A stretch of 44,136 nucleotides of DNA from Volvariella volvacea V23 (GCA_000349905.1 KB722765.1:154466-198601); one strand, 5' to 3'; shown: positions 21,741 through 34,306, counted from the stretch's first letter. The notes: a model not told the origin generated them from the sequence alone. A program made the numbers and translations.

Positions 21741-24598
21741 CTAAACTGGTAGGGAGGCAACCGTGGAGGTGTGCGGAAAGCCAGATTGTTGGGCCCGAGG
21801 TGGGAGGTCTAACGTCGACGACGTTGGGGATGTCGTTAGTTGTAGCCAAGCCTTCACCTTCAAATACAGAAATATCCTCCAAAGGCCCTGCAAGTAGGAT
21901 AACAGCTAATCGTTAGGGTCTCGTCTCCTTTGAGGGTCGACGGAATAAACTTTGGTAAGTGGACTAGGTTTAGATATCATTTCCTTTCCTTATTGTCACG
22001 CTTTTTTTCTTTTCTGCCTCTCGTTAAAGGGGTGAGGCAGTGGTTGGTAGTCAGGGAAAGAGACGGTGTTGTGAAGCCTCCAAGCGTCTAATGTGGGTTC
22101 TGGCCCTGATCTCCTGATTACGGCCACAACATGTAATTCACCAAACCCAATGGCTACCTGTTGGCTTAGGAGGATATATACGAGCTTGAGCCGAGTAAAA
22201 TGCGGGTTGGCGACCGGTTTGGGTGTCTATATCCGAGCTGGCGCACGTTTTTAATGAAGGCGGAGATGGCAGTGGTCGTGGTGAGCCTGGTAGGTAGGAA
22301 AGATTGAGAGAAAACCGCATTTACGCTCGCACTCGCGCCCACACTCACATGTCAGTGTCATACCGCATCGGGAGCAGAGCTGATTGGAGAGCCATGTCCG
22401 ATCGCTGTACATGCCGCAATCGGATGCTGCACGGTTACAATATGGGGTACACGTATATAAGCCGACCGAGGAAAGGATCGGGGAAGGGTTAGATTGGGCA
22501 AGAAAGAACGATCTGGAACGTTCTTCTGCCGGGGAAAATGGGGGAATGAATGAATTGAAGGGACTGAGACTTGACTTACCAGTCGGGCTTCTATCGATTG
22601 ATGTGATTGGAAGGTCCCAAATAAGAACGTATTCGGTGGCTCACAAGACTTTGTTAAGTGTTAAGTGGCAATCCAAAAGTTCCTACTTGGTATAACCTGT
22701 CGATGATCAAAATACAGCTGACGCAGACAGCGGCGTGCAGTCAGAATACCGTGATAGTGGCTAGTTGTACCCCGGAATGTCAATAGTGGCTTTTGCGCGT
22801 GTGAAAGAATGGGACTGACATCTACCAAGTGCGTTTAGTTAGGTTACTTCCTAGTAAGTGCGTTGTGAGCTGTATCTCGCCAAGGATAATGATGACGATG
22901 GACACGAGTGTGGGCATATGCTTACCGTAACTTTGTAAACTTTTCATTTCCACGACATATCCGAAAATGTCAAAACGCCACGCCTTTATCAAGTCATGTG
23001 TCCATTGCGTGATAGGACATGTATATCCGATTCTAGATGAGGTCGTGTCATGAATGTCATTCCCGGGAAGAGGGAGGAAAGGTAACTTACGATGGTCGAG
23101 CAGCTGACCCGGAATGAACAGCTTTTCGTTATCGCAGTGCTGCGCAATAGTCATGATGAAGAGATGTCTGAGAGGCCACTCGAGATGGAAGCTTGAGCTG
23201 TATCAGCGTATGATGGCTGTCGTCATCTGAGGATTAGATATAACGGCAACTTCCGTTGTGAAGAAAATTAGAAGAATAAGGAATGGGAAATGACTCACTA
23301 ATGAAATCATTCGTGGGCTGATATGACTGGCCTTTGCCATCAAGTGACTGACTTCCTGAAACAGGGATTGCTCTCCGACCCATCGCATCATCCTATACAC
23401 TCAACGATGTCACATTTATGTCGATAGCTGCAAGGTACGAACTGATACTATTCACAAACCCATCGATGCGCAGAGATTCGGACCGTGATCCGCCTTTTCT
23501 AGGTCCTCGGTAGCCTAGTTTCGCAGCTCGCTCACTTGGCCGACGGTCTGTTCACCAGACCTAATATGGACATGATCTGTATTAGTGCATGCCTTTGATA
23601 TCACTTAAATTCGCAAATCGCCAGAGGAATGCTGTAAAAGAGGGTGTTCCCGTTTACGGTGCGAAATGCACCGCAGCATGATAGAGTTTGTTCCACACAA
23701 CGTGTTTCGTAGCCATGGGGCACCCTGATTTTGATTCGAAATGACGGTGGCAGATGTCGTGAGAGGCTCGGGAGGGGTATGTAGGGGCTGTCGGAGGAAT
23801 TGAAGGAAAAAACTCGATAGTGAAATCTACGTTTAACAACATCCAAGTCGCAGTCCAGTAGCTTGGATAAGGGATACACGATGGATTCGATAGCCCGCCA
23901 CTTTTTTAACGGCCGTTACCCGTTTATCGGTGCACCCTGGTGTCCACTGCAGCGCTTCGGCGTCTGGCTTCAGAGAATCCAGCTTTATTCTGTCGCTGCA
24001 ATGGATGAATTAGCACCCTCAAAAATTTCGTCGAAGATATCGGACCGTACCTCCGTTTTCATTCCAGTCTGAGGATGACCAGTTTATCGTTCCCCGTAGT
24101 CCCATCGGTCAACCGAGCCCCAAAGGCATGTAAGCTTACAGCCTGTATCAGATGTTAGGTTTCCCACTATCTGGTATCTGTCGAACTAGGACCCTCAAGG
24201 AGATATCCGCCTCGAGGGTGTATCCACTCTGTGAGGCCATGTCCTTGACGGATACTCCACTAATTTCGCAGCAATGAAGTTCCCTGTGGAGAGTGGCATG
24301 GCTGACATGACGGTGGCGACCACTGTGATGAAAAACAGGAGAAGGGGTCTGGTTCATGGAGGTGGTTCCATTATTCCTGCGGGAACTGTGCGTGGCGCGA
24401 TTGATAGAGAGAAGGAATGAATTTGACAGTGTATTCGGTGACAGTCTGTTCGAGGTGCTTCTCAAGATTCGAAGGCGACGCCGAGTGTGTGAATGTCGCT
24501 TAGTAAGCTGCGCACGTGGCATGACGTAAAGCGGCAACAAGGCAGAGAGAGCTGGAAAGTGAGTGGTCTGATTCGATGCCTCTTCGTCGTCGCCCACG
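21741..24598. other. Gene-poor DNA upstream of the YML020W-like gene
   Basis: No gene is supported. Minus-strand frames between 23400 and 22820 have plausible intron ends, for example GTGAGT after SHLMAKASHISPRMIS (about 23340-23297) and GTAAGC after MKSLQSYG (about 22930). They include RIGYTC and WRFDIFGY, but I cannot build a consistent model. The stretch just before 24599 is presumably promoter and 5' UTR. Confidence 0.4.
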
Positions 24599-27500
24599 AT
24601 GAGCTCAAGCCGTCGTTCCGTCCGTTCACTGCGCTCCCCGAAGCCTCCGACGTGGTCCTCGAGATCCGTCATCAAGAACACCCCGTCATCTAGCCTTTCA
24701 TATATCTTCGCCGAACCACAGCAAGGCGCCCCGCTGGCTCCCGCAGCGAGCAAGCTGCCTGCCACGGCGCTGATACGACCCACAGAAGCCAATAGCATAA
24801 AGGACATCCCAGAAGTGCCTTCAAGTGAGGCTACATCGACACCTTCTAGTTCCGACGACACGGTTGATGGGCCGCCAAATGAACACAAGTTAGGAGGCAA
24901 TGCTGAAGTGGCACCTGGCCCAGGTATGTCCCCGGTGTTGGTTGTTATCTCATCCTGGAGCTAATACCACCTCATAACTGCCCAATCCAGAAGAGAGGCC
25001 TGCAGACGCAAGCCCTCCCGCTGCCAGCGACCCTCAACCCGGTGTAGCAGCCCCACCAGCGCCGGATCCGCAGTCCTCCCCACTAGCTGTCTCAAAGCCT
25101 CCTGAAGACCAGATAACGGCAGAACAGGAGCCTCCTGTGAACAGCACATCTAACCAAAGCAGCACCTCGTGGTTTGCGACATTCACTCGTAATAAGGTCA
25201 AAGACAAGCCCCACGCCCCAGCCCCAGCCCCAAATACATCACCTACCCCTGTTATCCCACCTACAATTAATGTAATTACTGCCCCACCATCTACGCAATC
25301 GACGACGAATGAAGAATCGACACCGAATGAGGAACTGCGACAAGAGTCCACTTCAGCAGCAAATAAACCGAAGATACCCATAGAACCCAACACGCAAACA
25401 GCAATTTCAAACAACAATCCGACTGCATCATTGTCTGCACCCCAAAGCACATCTACATCAGATTCAAAGTCAACTACAGCTCCAGTTCAATCCCCTTCAC
25501 CAGCTCCACCGCCTAGACGTTCATGGTTCTCATCTTCCAGACCCCAACCTCCCCCACCTTCCCCTGCTCAGCAAATGGATCAAGCGGCTGCTCCAGTACC
25601 CTCCCCACAACCTCCCAGCGACATCCAAGCCCAGTCGGAGCAAACCTCCAGTGCTACATCACCGCCCGAACCACCTCCATGTGTACACCCCACTCCTGAC
25701 GAACCCGAGCCACAAGCCACGACAACAACTCCAATAGCAACACCTCCGCCTCCACCGCCACCGCCTCAGTCTTCAAGCCGATTCGCCATTCCTATCCCGT
25801 TCTTAGGGAGGAAAAAGGCTCCACCAGAGGCGGCTCCAACCCCCAAACCCAATCAAGGTATGTAGTTCCCAGTAGAATGGAGAATATAGCTCATTCTGCT
25901 GCAGAGGAACTCGCACTCGCTACTACCTCAACCACAGTCGATACAGCGAAAGAGGAAGCTGAATCACCCGTTTTGGTATCCGTTGAACCACCATCACCCA
26001 GCGATAATGGCCCCAATAGTGTTTGTCCCCAGCCGCCATCTCAATCAGCGCCCATAGCAGCATCAGAATCAGAATCAACGCCAGAGCACGAACCGGAGCC
26101 GGCGGTTATACCCTCTACGAGTTCGTGGTGGAGTTACGTTGGGTGGTCGTCTAGCTCGTCTGGTAGGATTGCAAGTGATCAATCAGCAACATCTCTCAAT
26201 GCGGTACCAGAAACCGCACCTGAGGAAGGACCTCATGCGCCTGATGCTGCAAATCGGTCATCAAACCCAATCGCTGATACCAAAGCAGGGGGTTCGAATA
26301 ATACCGTAGAGGCAAGAGGGGACGATAGCAATTCGAACAATACCTGCAATAATGCCAACAATGTCAACGCAAAAGGCACGATAGCGGGGAAGGAAAACGG
26401 AAATGGAACTTCTACGGCGAACGTCGATTCGGCTCCTTCGCAACCAACATTGAGAACAGAAAAAACAGAAACGACAACAGAATCGCAACGAGATTATTCC
26501 AGTTCCCAGCCTCAGGGTTCGTCCGGGACAAGTCTTGATTCGGGTTCGGCCTCTGGTTCCGGTTATGCATGGTATTCGCCTTGGGGGTGGTATGGCTCAT
26601 CCTCGACTGCCACCACGGCTACGAATGTGTCCCCATTGTCAGACCGCCCTGCAGGGGGAGCGGAAGCTGTTGGGGACGATAGTGCCAGTGGTGTGGGTGA
26701 GGGTGCTGTTGGCGATGCTGATAGTAAGGTAGGGGCGAAAGAGATGGAATCAGTATCGGGAGGTGTAAGTGGGAATGCGAGTATAGGCGAGGTTAGGAGT
26801 GAGAACGGGGATGAGGCCCAGTCGCGTGGGCGTACCGCCGGCCAAGATCAAGATGGACGAGTGGACGAAACTCAGTCCCAGCCTCCGTCTTCTAATCAAA
26901 AGACCGGAACCTCTCCACCTAGTTCGGAAATCAATCCTGTTGGTCTTACGATACAGACCCATCGTTCGGCTTGGGCATATTTCTTCTCTTCGAAGACGAT
27001 TGCTGCGAAGACCATTACGGAGAAAGGCAAGCATGATGGGGAGATTAAGAGGGATGAGAACGGAATGGAGATAATGGATTTGGATGACGATGAGGAAGGT
27101 GGTGCTGGTGGGGATAGTGATACGAAGATGTTGCCTACTCCGACCAGGAGGTTGGCTATTGAAGCTCCACCCCCAAAGTCTGCGGCTACGCAGGTTAAAT
27201 CAGCTGCGAGTACTCCACCTCCACCATCACCGAAACAACTCGTATCGTTATCGAAGGAGATCATTAAGAAGCCGAACGAGAAGGATGGTGGTGTTTCACC
27301 GGTTGAAAGCGTCAGATCGGATGCGGGGCAGAGTAAGAAGTCGACGACTACAGCCGCATCAGTTACATCAGCTTCTCCATCAGCCGTGGCATCAAACACG
27401 ACATCATCGCCTACAACGGCATCGGCAGGACCTCCAGCAAGTGCAGCGGTGGCAGGGAAATCAGGGAAGCGGGTATCATCGTCCCCTGCTCCTTCGAAAA

Positions 27501-30159
27501 GATCGGGGAGGGAGAGTCCCGTACCAGCAGGAGCGCGAACGCCAACGCCGAATCTTGTTCTTCCTAATTGGGCGGATGTCTTTCATACTGCCCCGAGAAA
27601 CATAGTTCCTCCGCCGCCGCCTTCGAAGCTGTCGAAAACGATTAATTTTGTTAATGATGTATTGTTTTCGAAAGATGTGGGCGTGCTAGGTGGTGCTTGG
27701 GGTGGCTCCAGTGCGAGTACAAGTGGGACAGGAAGTGATGCGGGTGTGAGCGGAAGTGATACCCTGAAAGAAAAGGAGAACGCCAAGAGGACAGGAAAGA
27801 GCAAGGGGAAGGGAAGAATGACATGGAAAGAGCGAGAGCTAGAGGCCCGTTATGCACATTTCGGGAAGGAGCTGCCTAGAGCTTGGGATGTGATGAACGC
27901 TCATGCTTGTATGCATGCTTGTGCGAATACCAGTGGTACCGCGTCAACGGCGGCTGCCGTGGCTGGGTGGGCTGCTGGTAAGACAGGAATTGGAGGGACG
28001 AAAACAGGTGCAGGTGCGACAGGGGTGTATGGGGATGTGTTGCGAGGATGTGAGAATGTGGCAGTCATTGGAATTCATGGCTGGTTTCCTGGTAAGTTGT
28101 GGTTTCTCGTGCGAGAGAGAGAGAGAAGGAAAAAGCATCGCTGTGATGTGTATGATTACTGTTGTTTGACTAACGTCATTTTTTTTTCTTTCCCTAGGTG
28201 TGGTGATGAGAACTGTGCTTGGTGAGGTAAGTCTCACTTCCCTTTGGAGTTGGTATTATGTACTGATTATATTCGGGGACATCTTTTGCTTGCCGTTTAC
28301 TTCTTACATCTTTACCTATTATTTTACGTCTTTCATCTATCATTGTGAATTCTTACCCTTGTTCCTTGTATAGCCAACGGGGACAAGTTCAAAGTTTGCA
28401 AACATGACGGTCCAGGCGTTGGAGGATTTTCAGCAAAAGCATAATGTTGAACTGAAGAAAATCACCAAGATTCCTTTGGAAGGCGATGGAACCATTACTC
28501 AGCGAGTTGAAAAGTACGTCCTACGTTTACGCTCATCACGGAGATTTGAAAGCCCTCCCTGAGAGAAGAGCAGCCCATATACTAACTTATTATGCATTGC
28601 CCTTTTCGCTTTGTCATTGACGCAGACTTTACTCCAGTCTTCTTGCAAACGAAGAATGGGTCCAGGATATCCATAACGCCGATGCCATCTTCATTGCCAC
28701 TCACTCGCAAGGATCTGTCGTTTCAACTCATCTGTTGGATCGTCTGATCCGAGATGGTCATATTGTAACAGCACAGAGCGTTCTCGCTGCGGCCCCTCCG
28801 GAGACACTGTCACCAGGAAGTAGCGTATCCACCAGCACCGCACCCCCGAGGAAACCCCAAAGGGTTTGCTGTCTTGCGTTATGTGGGATTCATTTGGGTC
28901 CCTTGAGATATCTGAGGAATAGCACGTTGGTTCAACCGTACATTCAGGTGTGTATCCAATTGTTGGTGGACATGTCATGCGTGCCTGATGGGTATTGTCT
29001 AGTATTTTGAAAGTGCTGCTGCACGGGAACTATTTGAATTCCAGGTACTTAGCTATCCGTAAACCTTGGTCTTCGGTGACCCGCTAACTCGAAATCAGAA
29101 TACAGATAGCGCGGTGTCCAAGGCATATGTGGCAGCTCTTGGGAATGTCGTCAAGCATGGGGTAAGTGATGTGTCTTAATTGTTTCCGATTGCATATGGA
29201 GCGGTGTTTTTAATCGTTTTGTTTCTTGTCCTCGTGTTTCCGGTTTAGGTTAAGATGGTGTATGTGGCCTCATTGAATGATCAAGTAGTTCCTTTATACT
29301 CGGGGTTATTCGCTGCGGCAAGTCATCCGCTAATCTTGCGGGCGCTCTACATCGATGGGGATGCATACCAGTGAGTTTCGTCTCTCCGTAAAGTTGCCAT
29401 TTTCTTACTCGCGTAAAACTACCACCTCTGCGTTTACCCAGTTCATCAGATTTCTTATCCAATCTTTTGGTACTATTATTACGAGTCTTAAATTCGGGAC
29501 TCTCGGACAGTGGCTTGATCACACATTTATCAGAAGCCACAGCCGGATCACTTAATGGAGTTGGACATTCAACAGCATACGAGGAATTGGCGACTTATTC
29601 GTACGTATTACTTGTTTTCGCTTATTGTTCAACGCCCTGGGGATATTTGTACTGATGTTTGATGGCCGTCGCTTTCGTCAGCTTGGCTGTGAATTATCTG
29701 TTTTTAACCAATGACGGACTCGAGCAACAACACCCCGAACTAACGGTCGAGAGCTTTGACGCACTGACTGAGCAAAACGATTACGAGGTATGTGGCATTT
29801 GTTGATCCTACGCAATTGTGCTTCCCCTGTTGTCCACCCTTCCCGCGGCCTTTGCATCTCGTTTTTGAAACCTGTTTCACACTCGGCGCATCATATCGTT
29901 GTGCCACGCAACATATCGTGACTTAACTAACTCGATCTTTAATCAATCATGACAGATACCTTGGTCTTTACGTGACCTTATTGCGGACGAGCGTATCGCC
30001 CATTTCTTCTCACGAGAGATTGCGGAGCTGAAGGATGCTTTCCGGGATTGGCATCCCAAGACTAGTATCCTAAGGGATGTGAAGAGGAAGCTTCAGCCCA
30101 TCCAGCGGCTCAATTCGACTGTTTCCGGGAGCTCGATTTCATCTATTAGCAGACTTTAA
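24599..30159 (+). CDS. YML020W-like alpha/beta hydrolase with very long low-complexity N-terminus
   Basis: This is a large fungal protein related to yeast YML020W, whose function is unknown. Twelve exons give 1521 aa: 24599-24923, 24991-25857, 25905-28091, 28198-28226, 28374-28513, 28626-28947, 29003-29044, 29099-29161, 29249-29370, 29442-29600, 29682-29787 and 29956-30159. Residues 1 to about 1060 are Ser/Pro/Thr/Gly-rich and likely disordered, with poly-Pro runs and five Trp-containing clusters (SWFATF, RRSWFSS, SWWSYVGWSS, YAWYSPWGWYG, SAWAYFFSS). The C-terminal about 450 residues are the conserved part: KSLMSW-type helices are absent, but LPNWADVFHTAPRNIVPPPP, VAVIGIHGWFPG, LGEPTGTSSKFANM and the lipase elbow THSQGS (Ser about 1213) are clear. 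Then come MVYVASLNDQVVPLYSGLF and PWSLRDLIADERIAHFFSRE. The HGWFP and HSQGS signatures suggest a serine hydrolase acting on lipid, which is inference. No signal peptide is visible. Confidence 0.9.
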
Positions 30160-31018
30160 TTTTTGGTTGTTGATATTTGGACTTTGTGAGGGCGTTATCG
30201 ATTGGGGTTTGTGAATTTCTGGGCTGTCCCCATTTTTTCTTTGCTTTCGCCGATGATCGTCTATAATTTTAGATGCTTTTCATCTTTCTGCATGTTGATC
30301 TACTCCGGCATTTTGCATGGTTTCTCTGTCCTTCCTTTCGTCATTCCCACCTGGCATCTCATCGATTCATCTGGACTTCACTTCCAGGATTAGAATATCA
30401 AGTTACTGATCACACTTGTAGCATTGTAGCATGTACCTAACTTCCACAATCAAATGAATGAACGTTCCAACATGCCACTTGACCTTGTGTGAATCACACT
30501 GTACTTCATCAGCTTGCACATTCCCAGTTTGCACATGTATGTATGGGATTAAATTAGCACCCTTGCGTTCTACATGCATTGCGCTCTAAGTTTGGTCCAT
30601 CCTCTCTCTCAAAAACATATGGGAACTCGCCAGAGCACGAGCAACCCCATGCCCGGCGTGTAAACCGAAAACTGAATATTGGCCGATGCCGTTGGACGAT
30701 TTTATTGGTTTAGAACGAAGTTACCTCACATGAAATCAATTGATTTACAAGTCTGACAGGACCATGCGCCTCGCTCAAAGCCGCCAACAGATGGTATCAC
30801 CCCAACGAATGAAAATTTTCACGAACGCAATTTATTTGTACGAAGCAGGCCAAGCGTACACCAGGGACCCAGGCCTTTGTATGTGCATTAACAATGTCCC
30901 AATACACGTAGATACAGCCCAAACAGAAGGAAAGAAGACGAGCCCGAACCCCAGACCCCAGACTCCCCCCAAAAAATTGTACGAGGTGCTGGCGTGATAC
31001 ATACATGTGGGGTGACAT
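30160..31018. other. Convergent intergenic region
   Basis: The YML020W-like gene and the aldo/keto reductase end tail to tail here. I see only 3' UTR-like, T-rich sequence after 30160 and no supportable exon or RNA gene. No clear polyadenylation signal stands out beyond AT-rich words. Confidence 0.5.
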
Positions 31019-33108
31019 CTAATCGTGTCCATGAGGGTTTCTGTATTCCGCGCCACAATCACCAATGGTAGTGATAATGGTCCGGCTCTTTGAGAGTGCC
31101 AGCACAGCCTCGACATCCGCATGATCCTGGTCTGTCAGGTGGAAGCCAAAAACTCGTTGATTATCATCGACGTGTTGGCTTAGGCCAAGACGTGCACCTG
31201 AGTGACAGAAGGAAAGAGTTATGTGGTTAGTCTCGGGCAGAACGAGGGTGCTGATGAGGATAAAGGGATGGGGAAGGGGATCTAATTTAGAGGAAAGGAA
31301 CAACACGGGCTAGAGCTGATAGAAGGATGATAATGAGGTTTCCAATGATGGTGCGTGTGTGTGGGACATGATGTATGCATATGAAAGGACTTAGTCATGC
31401 TGAATGGAGGATATACGGACCTATAAGAACGGCGCCAACGAAAGAGTGGTCCAGTACCCAACGAATTGCAACGTTGGAAATGCTCCTTCCATGACGGTCT
31501 GCAATTGCTCGAAGGGTAGAGAGAAGGCGCTGGAAGAGTTCCCAAGTGCCCCAAGCTCCGAGGATAACATCGAGATACTGTTCAGGAGAATCAGTCGATG
31601 AATGGGTAAATGTACGGGGAGATAGAAGGGCCGCCGAGGGAAAAGATGTAGAAGTAACGCATGGATTGCCCACCTTGCGTTGTGATGGTGTTAGTGGCCG
31701 TTCGGATCCATATAAATCTGGCTGTTGCTTTCCTAACCAGTCGTCCGACAAAAAGCCCCCACACTAGGGAGATTAGCGAGTATGGTGTATTTTTAGCGCC
31801 GGCTATTGAAGGAAAAATTAGACTCACCAATGTGCCGTAAGCCAATATTTTAAGGCCATGTCTCTGGCAGACGTCCGCCATCCCGTGTAATGGACGAGTG
31901 TCTATGATTGAAAACTGCGTATTTCATACGTCATGTCATACGGATTCGGAGAAATGTCCATCAGTGTTCCGACAGAGAAGGGAAGGAATAGGGTGCGATC
32001 AGATTTGGTTCTGACTTGATGTGTGATACGATAGGGATGGCAGGATGGGTGTTGATGGGAAGTGTGATGATAGGTAGATAACTGGGATCATACCTGGACT
32101 TGATTGGATACAATCACACCTGGACCCAGCTGAGTGCAGATCTCATCCGTCCTCACCGAATCGAAGTTACATAGGCCAAGTGCTGCGATCAAGCCTTCAT
32201 CTCGCAACCGATGAAGGAGCTGAAGTGCCGTCATATAGCCCTTATCCTTGTAGTCGTTCCAATGAAACTAAAAGCAGCATCGACGGGAGGTTAGCCAACC
32301 GAATAGCATTAGCTGACAACTAGCCAACACCCGAGAATTACTTATATCAGGTGCTATTGCGGCCGAGAGAGAAAGTTTCCGAGGAGGGAAACCAGATTCG
32401 TTCCCATTCAAGCAGCCCTCGGGAACCAGAATAGTAATAATAATGAAATTAAACGCACCTGGAGTAGGTCGACCCGTTCCGTCTGCATTCGGAATAACCG
32501 TTCTTCAACAGCGGCTCGCACATTTTCTTCTGTGGGGGTGATATTCCGGAAAATGCACCATTTCGTGGCACCAATTACTCGCTTGGGGTCAGGGAGGGAT
32601 GCGCGAAATTGTCCCTGTCGGTAGGAATTAGACGGTTTTACGAACTACCTGATTGGAAAGAAATGAAAGGTAGGAAAACATACGAAGATGAGTTCTGCGC
32701 TTCCGTAATGATCAGCTAAGAATAGAATTTAGGACTTGGTCGATGTCACGCGTGCAGATAGAGCGCACCCTAGAGGTCCGCGGGACATGTCAGAAAACAT
32801 GTTCAGTCACGAAAGCTGACATTGAACAAGCTTGATATTTGCCTACCATATCTGTTCATCATATGTCGAAAGGATATCTGGGTCAGCAAGGGTCGAGCGG
32901 ATTGACAGAATGACAACTTGCCAAATGCCGTGTATCCTGCGTCGAAATGGCTCTGCATGGCTTGTTCGATCTTATGCAGCGGCGCACTACCCCATGCTTG
33001 GCTTGATAGCTGCCACAGACCGGTCCAGACACGAGACGTGATGAATGGGCCTAAAGCAACGAGCTCGTGAGCAGCAGAATTTTTTGTGGCGTCGGCAGAG
33101 ACTGTCAT
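31019..33108 (-). CDS. Aldo/keto reductase, first splice junction problematic
   Basis: This is an NADP-dependent oxidoreductase of the aldo/keto reductase barrel family. Exons that fit in frame are 33108-32922, 32715-32684, 32614-32459, 32267-32094, 31914-31828, 31763-31674, 31577-31421 and 31197-31019, giving 353 aa. Start MTVSADATKN; then GLWQLSSQAWGS, AGYTAF, ADHYGSAELIF, KRVIGATKWCIFRN (Lys), RVDLLQFHWNDY (His), EGLIAALGLCNFDSVRTDEI, VSNQVQFSIIDTRP, GLKILAYGTLCGGFLSDDWL, SISNVAIRWVLDH and the ending TIGDCGAEYR. The family usually reads FDMADHYGSAE. Here the catalytic Asp codon would come from a 5-nt segment ATATG (32849-32845) with good flanks (GAACAG, GTAGGC), but including it shifts the frame by one base. 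Skipping it keeps the frame and loses Asp-Met. Exon 1 ends at a GC donor. It is therefore either catalytically altered, alternatively spliced or recently broken. Confidence 0.85.
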
Positions 33109-33525
33109 TGGTGGAGGTTTAGGATGGTAATCGGGGTGACAGAGACGAGTGGCTGAGAGGGTGGATCATTTTATAGGGTAATCCATGCAGAAAAGTAGTA
33201 TTCAGAAGCCCAAAGCGAAGATTTGACTTGCGGTTCGCTATACGGTATTTCAAGTACTCACCTGAAATCTTGATCGGCATATTGTTTTATTATTTATTTT
33301 TGTTTTCGTATTGTCGCAAAATAATATCCGTGATTCCGGTAAATTAAATATAAAATATGGTGACACAGTAGTTGGATCTGGTGACGCGACATCCCTGATG
33401 CAAGCGCAGGCCGCCTCTCTCTAGATCTCTGATCCCATATTTTCTCTGAAGCTTGTGCTGCCTATAAAACCACACTCCTTCCATGTCCACTGCCTCACTC
33501 GAGCACAATTCGCCTCTCTGCCACC
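33109..33525. promoter_or_regulatory. Divergent promoter with two TATA boxes
   Basis: TATAAAA on the minus strand at 33175-33169 lies about 61 nt before the aldo/keto reductase ATG. TATAAAA on the plus strand at 33463-33469 lies 57 nt before the ATG at 33526. The matching distances support both start choices. An AT-rich stretch (about 33280-33360) separates the two halves. Confidence 0.65.
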
Positions 33526-34306
33526 ATGCCAGCCATCACCACCCACGCCCCTGCTGACTCTGCTACCTTTGGCCATGTGTAAGCCTCCACCCTTGTGCTC
33601 CTCCGGGCTCGCCATCTCATCCTCTTGCAGCAATCTCATGGTGGACACTTGTATTGCCAATGCAACTGCTGACGAGTACGTAACATTTCCCGCTATTTTC
33701 TCATGTACTTATGTGAATCCTAGTTTGCGCGCCATCATGCGGAACATGCTGGCGACTGGGCCGCCAGGCCTTGCCACATGTTTTTCAAACTCGGCCCGCT
33801 CACAGATGCTTGCAACCTCCAAAACCAAACCCCTGCCACCCACTCATCATCTGTTCACGAAGCATGGTCGTTATGTGACACCGTTACCCCAATTCTATGA
33901 AACCTTGAAGCGGGTTCGATCCCTTTATGGAGCCGGCCTGGGCTTCGCAAGTCTGAGCCAACTCGCAATGATGATTAGAATGGTGACGGAGTTCCAGTGG
34001 GAATCCGAGGGGATCATGATGGACGCATTGATTACACTCGATGCCGACATTGGACAGGCTGTTCAAGTGAGTTAGTCTATTGCTTTTACTTACTCTATTA
34101 TTAACGGCGGTTGTGCGTCCTCGGCGTTCCTTTAGAGTTCCAAAGAGGAAATTGAAGGTGGAAGAGTCTCCGATCTTCCAGCGGCGCGGGCCATCTTGGG
34201 CGACATCAAGTCAGCGCTAACGGAATGCCGAACGAGAACCACCTCATGGAAAGGCGTCTATCCGTTCGGGCGAGCGCAATTGAGTATCAATTTCTGGAAA
34301 ATATGA
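33526..34306 (+). CDS. Conserved uncharacterised basidiomycete protein, 203 aa
   Basis: Four exons (33526-33578, 33631-33675, 33724-34066, 34136-34306) give 203 aa with consistent phases. The ATG sits in CCACCATGCC and has a TATA box 57 nt upstream. The protein begins MPAITTHAPADSATFGH and continues with NLMVDTCIANATADDLRAIM. It then shows RNMLATGPPGLATCF, SLYGAGLGFASLSQLAMMIR, QSSKEEIEGGRVSDLPAARA and WKGVYPFGRAQLSINFW. I believe I have seen this pattern (GPPG, LYGAGxGF, SSKEEI-GGRVSD) in hypothetical proteins of many Agaricomycetes, but I know no function. It has no signal peptide or membrane span and looks mostly helical. It is divergent from the aldo/keto reductase. Confidence 0.8.

Noticed and set aside
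17921..24598. Possible transposon or solo LTR in the gene-poor block
   Set aside because: I looked for transposase/RT motifs, terminal repeats and target duplications by eye and found none that hold up; a self dot plot would be needed.
24148..24900. 250-codon minus-strand open frame
   Set aside because: It lies antisense to exon 1 and the promoter of the YML020W-like gene and shows only the mirror of its Ser/Pro-rich codons, with no domain.
26896..27399. 167-codon minus-strand frame and other long frames inside the YML020W-like gene
   Set aside because: They are shadows of a biased, low-complexity coding sequence; the sense frame is continuous and spliced to a conserved domain.
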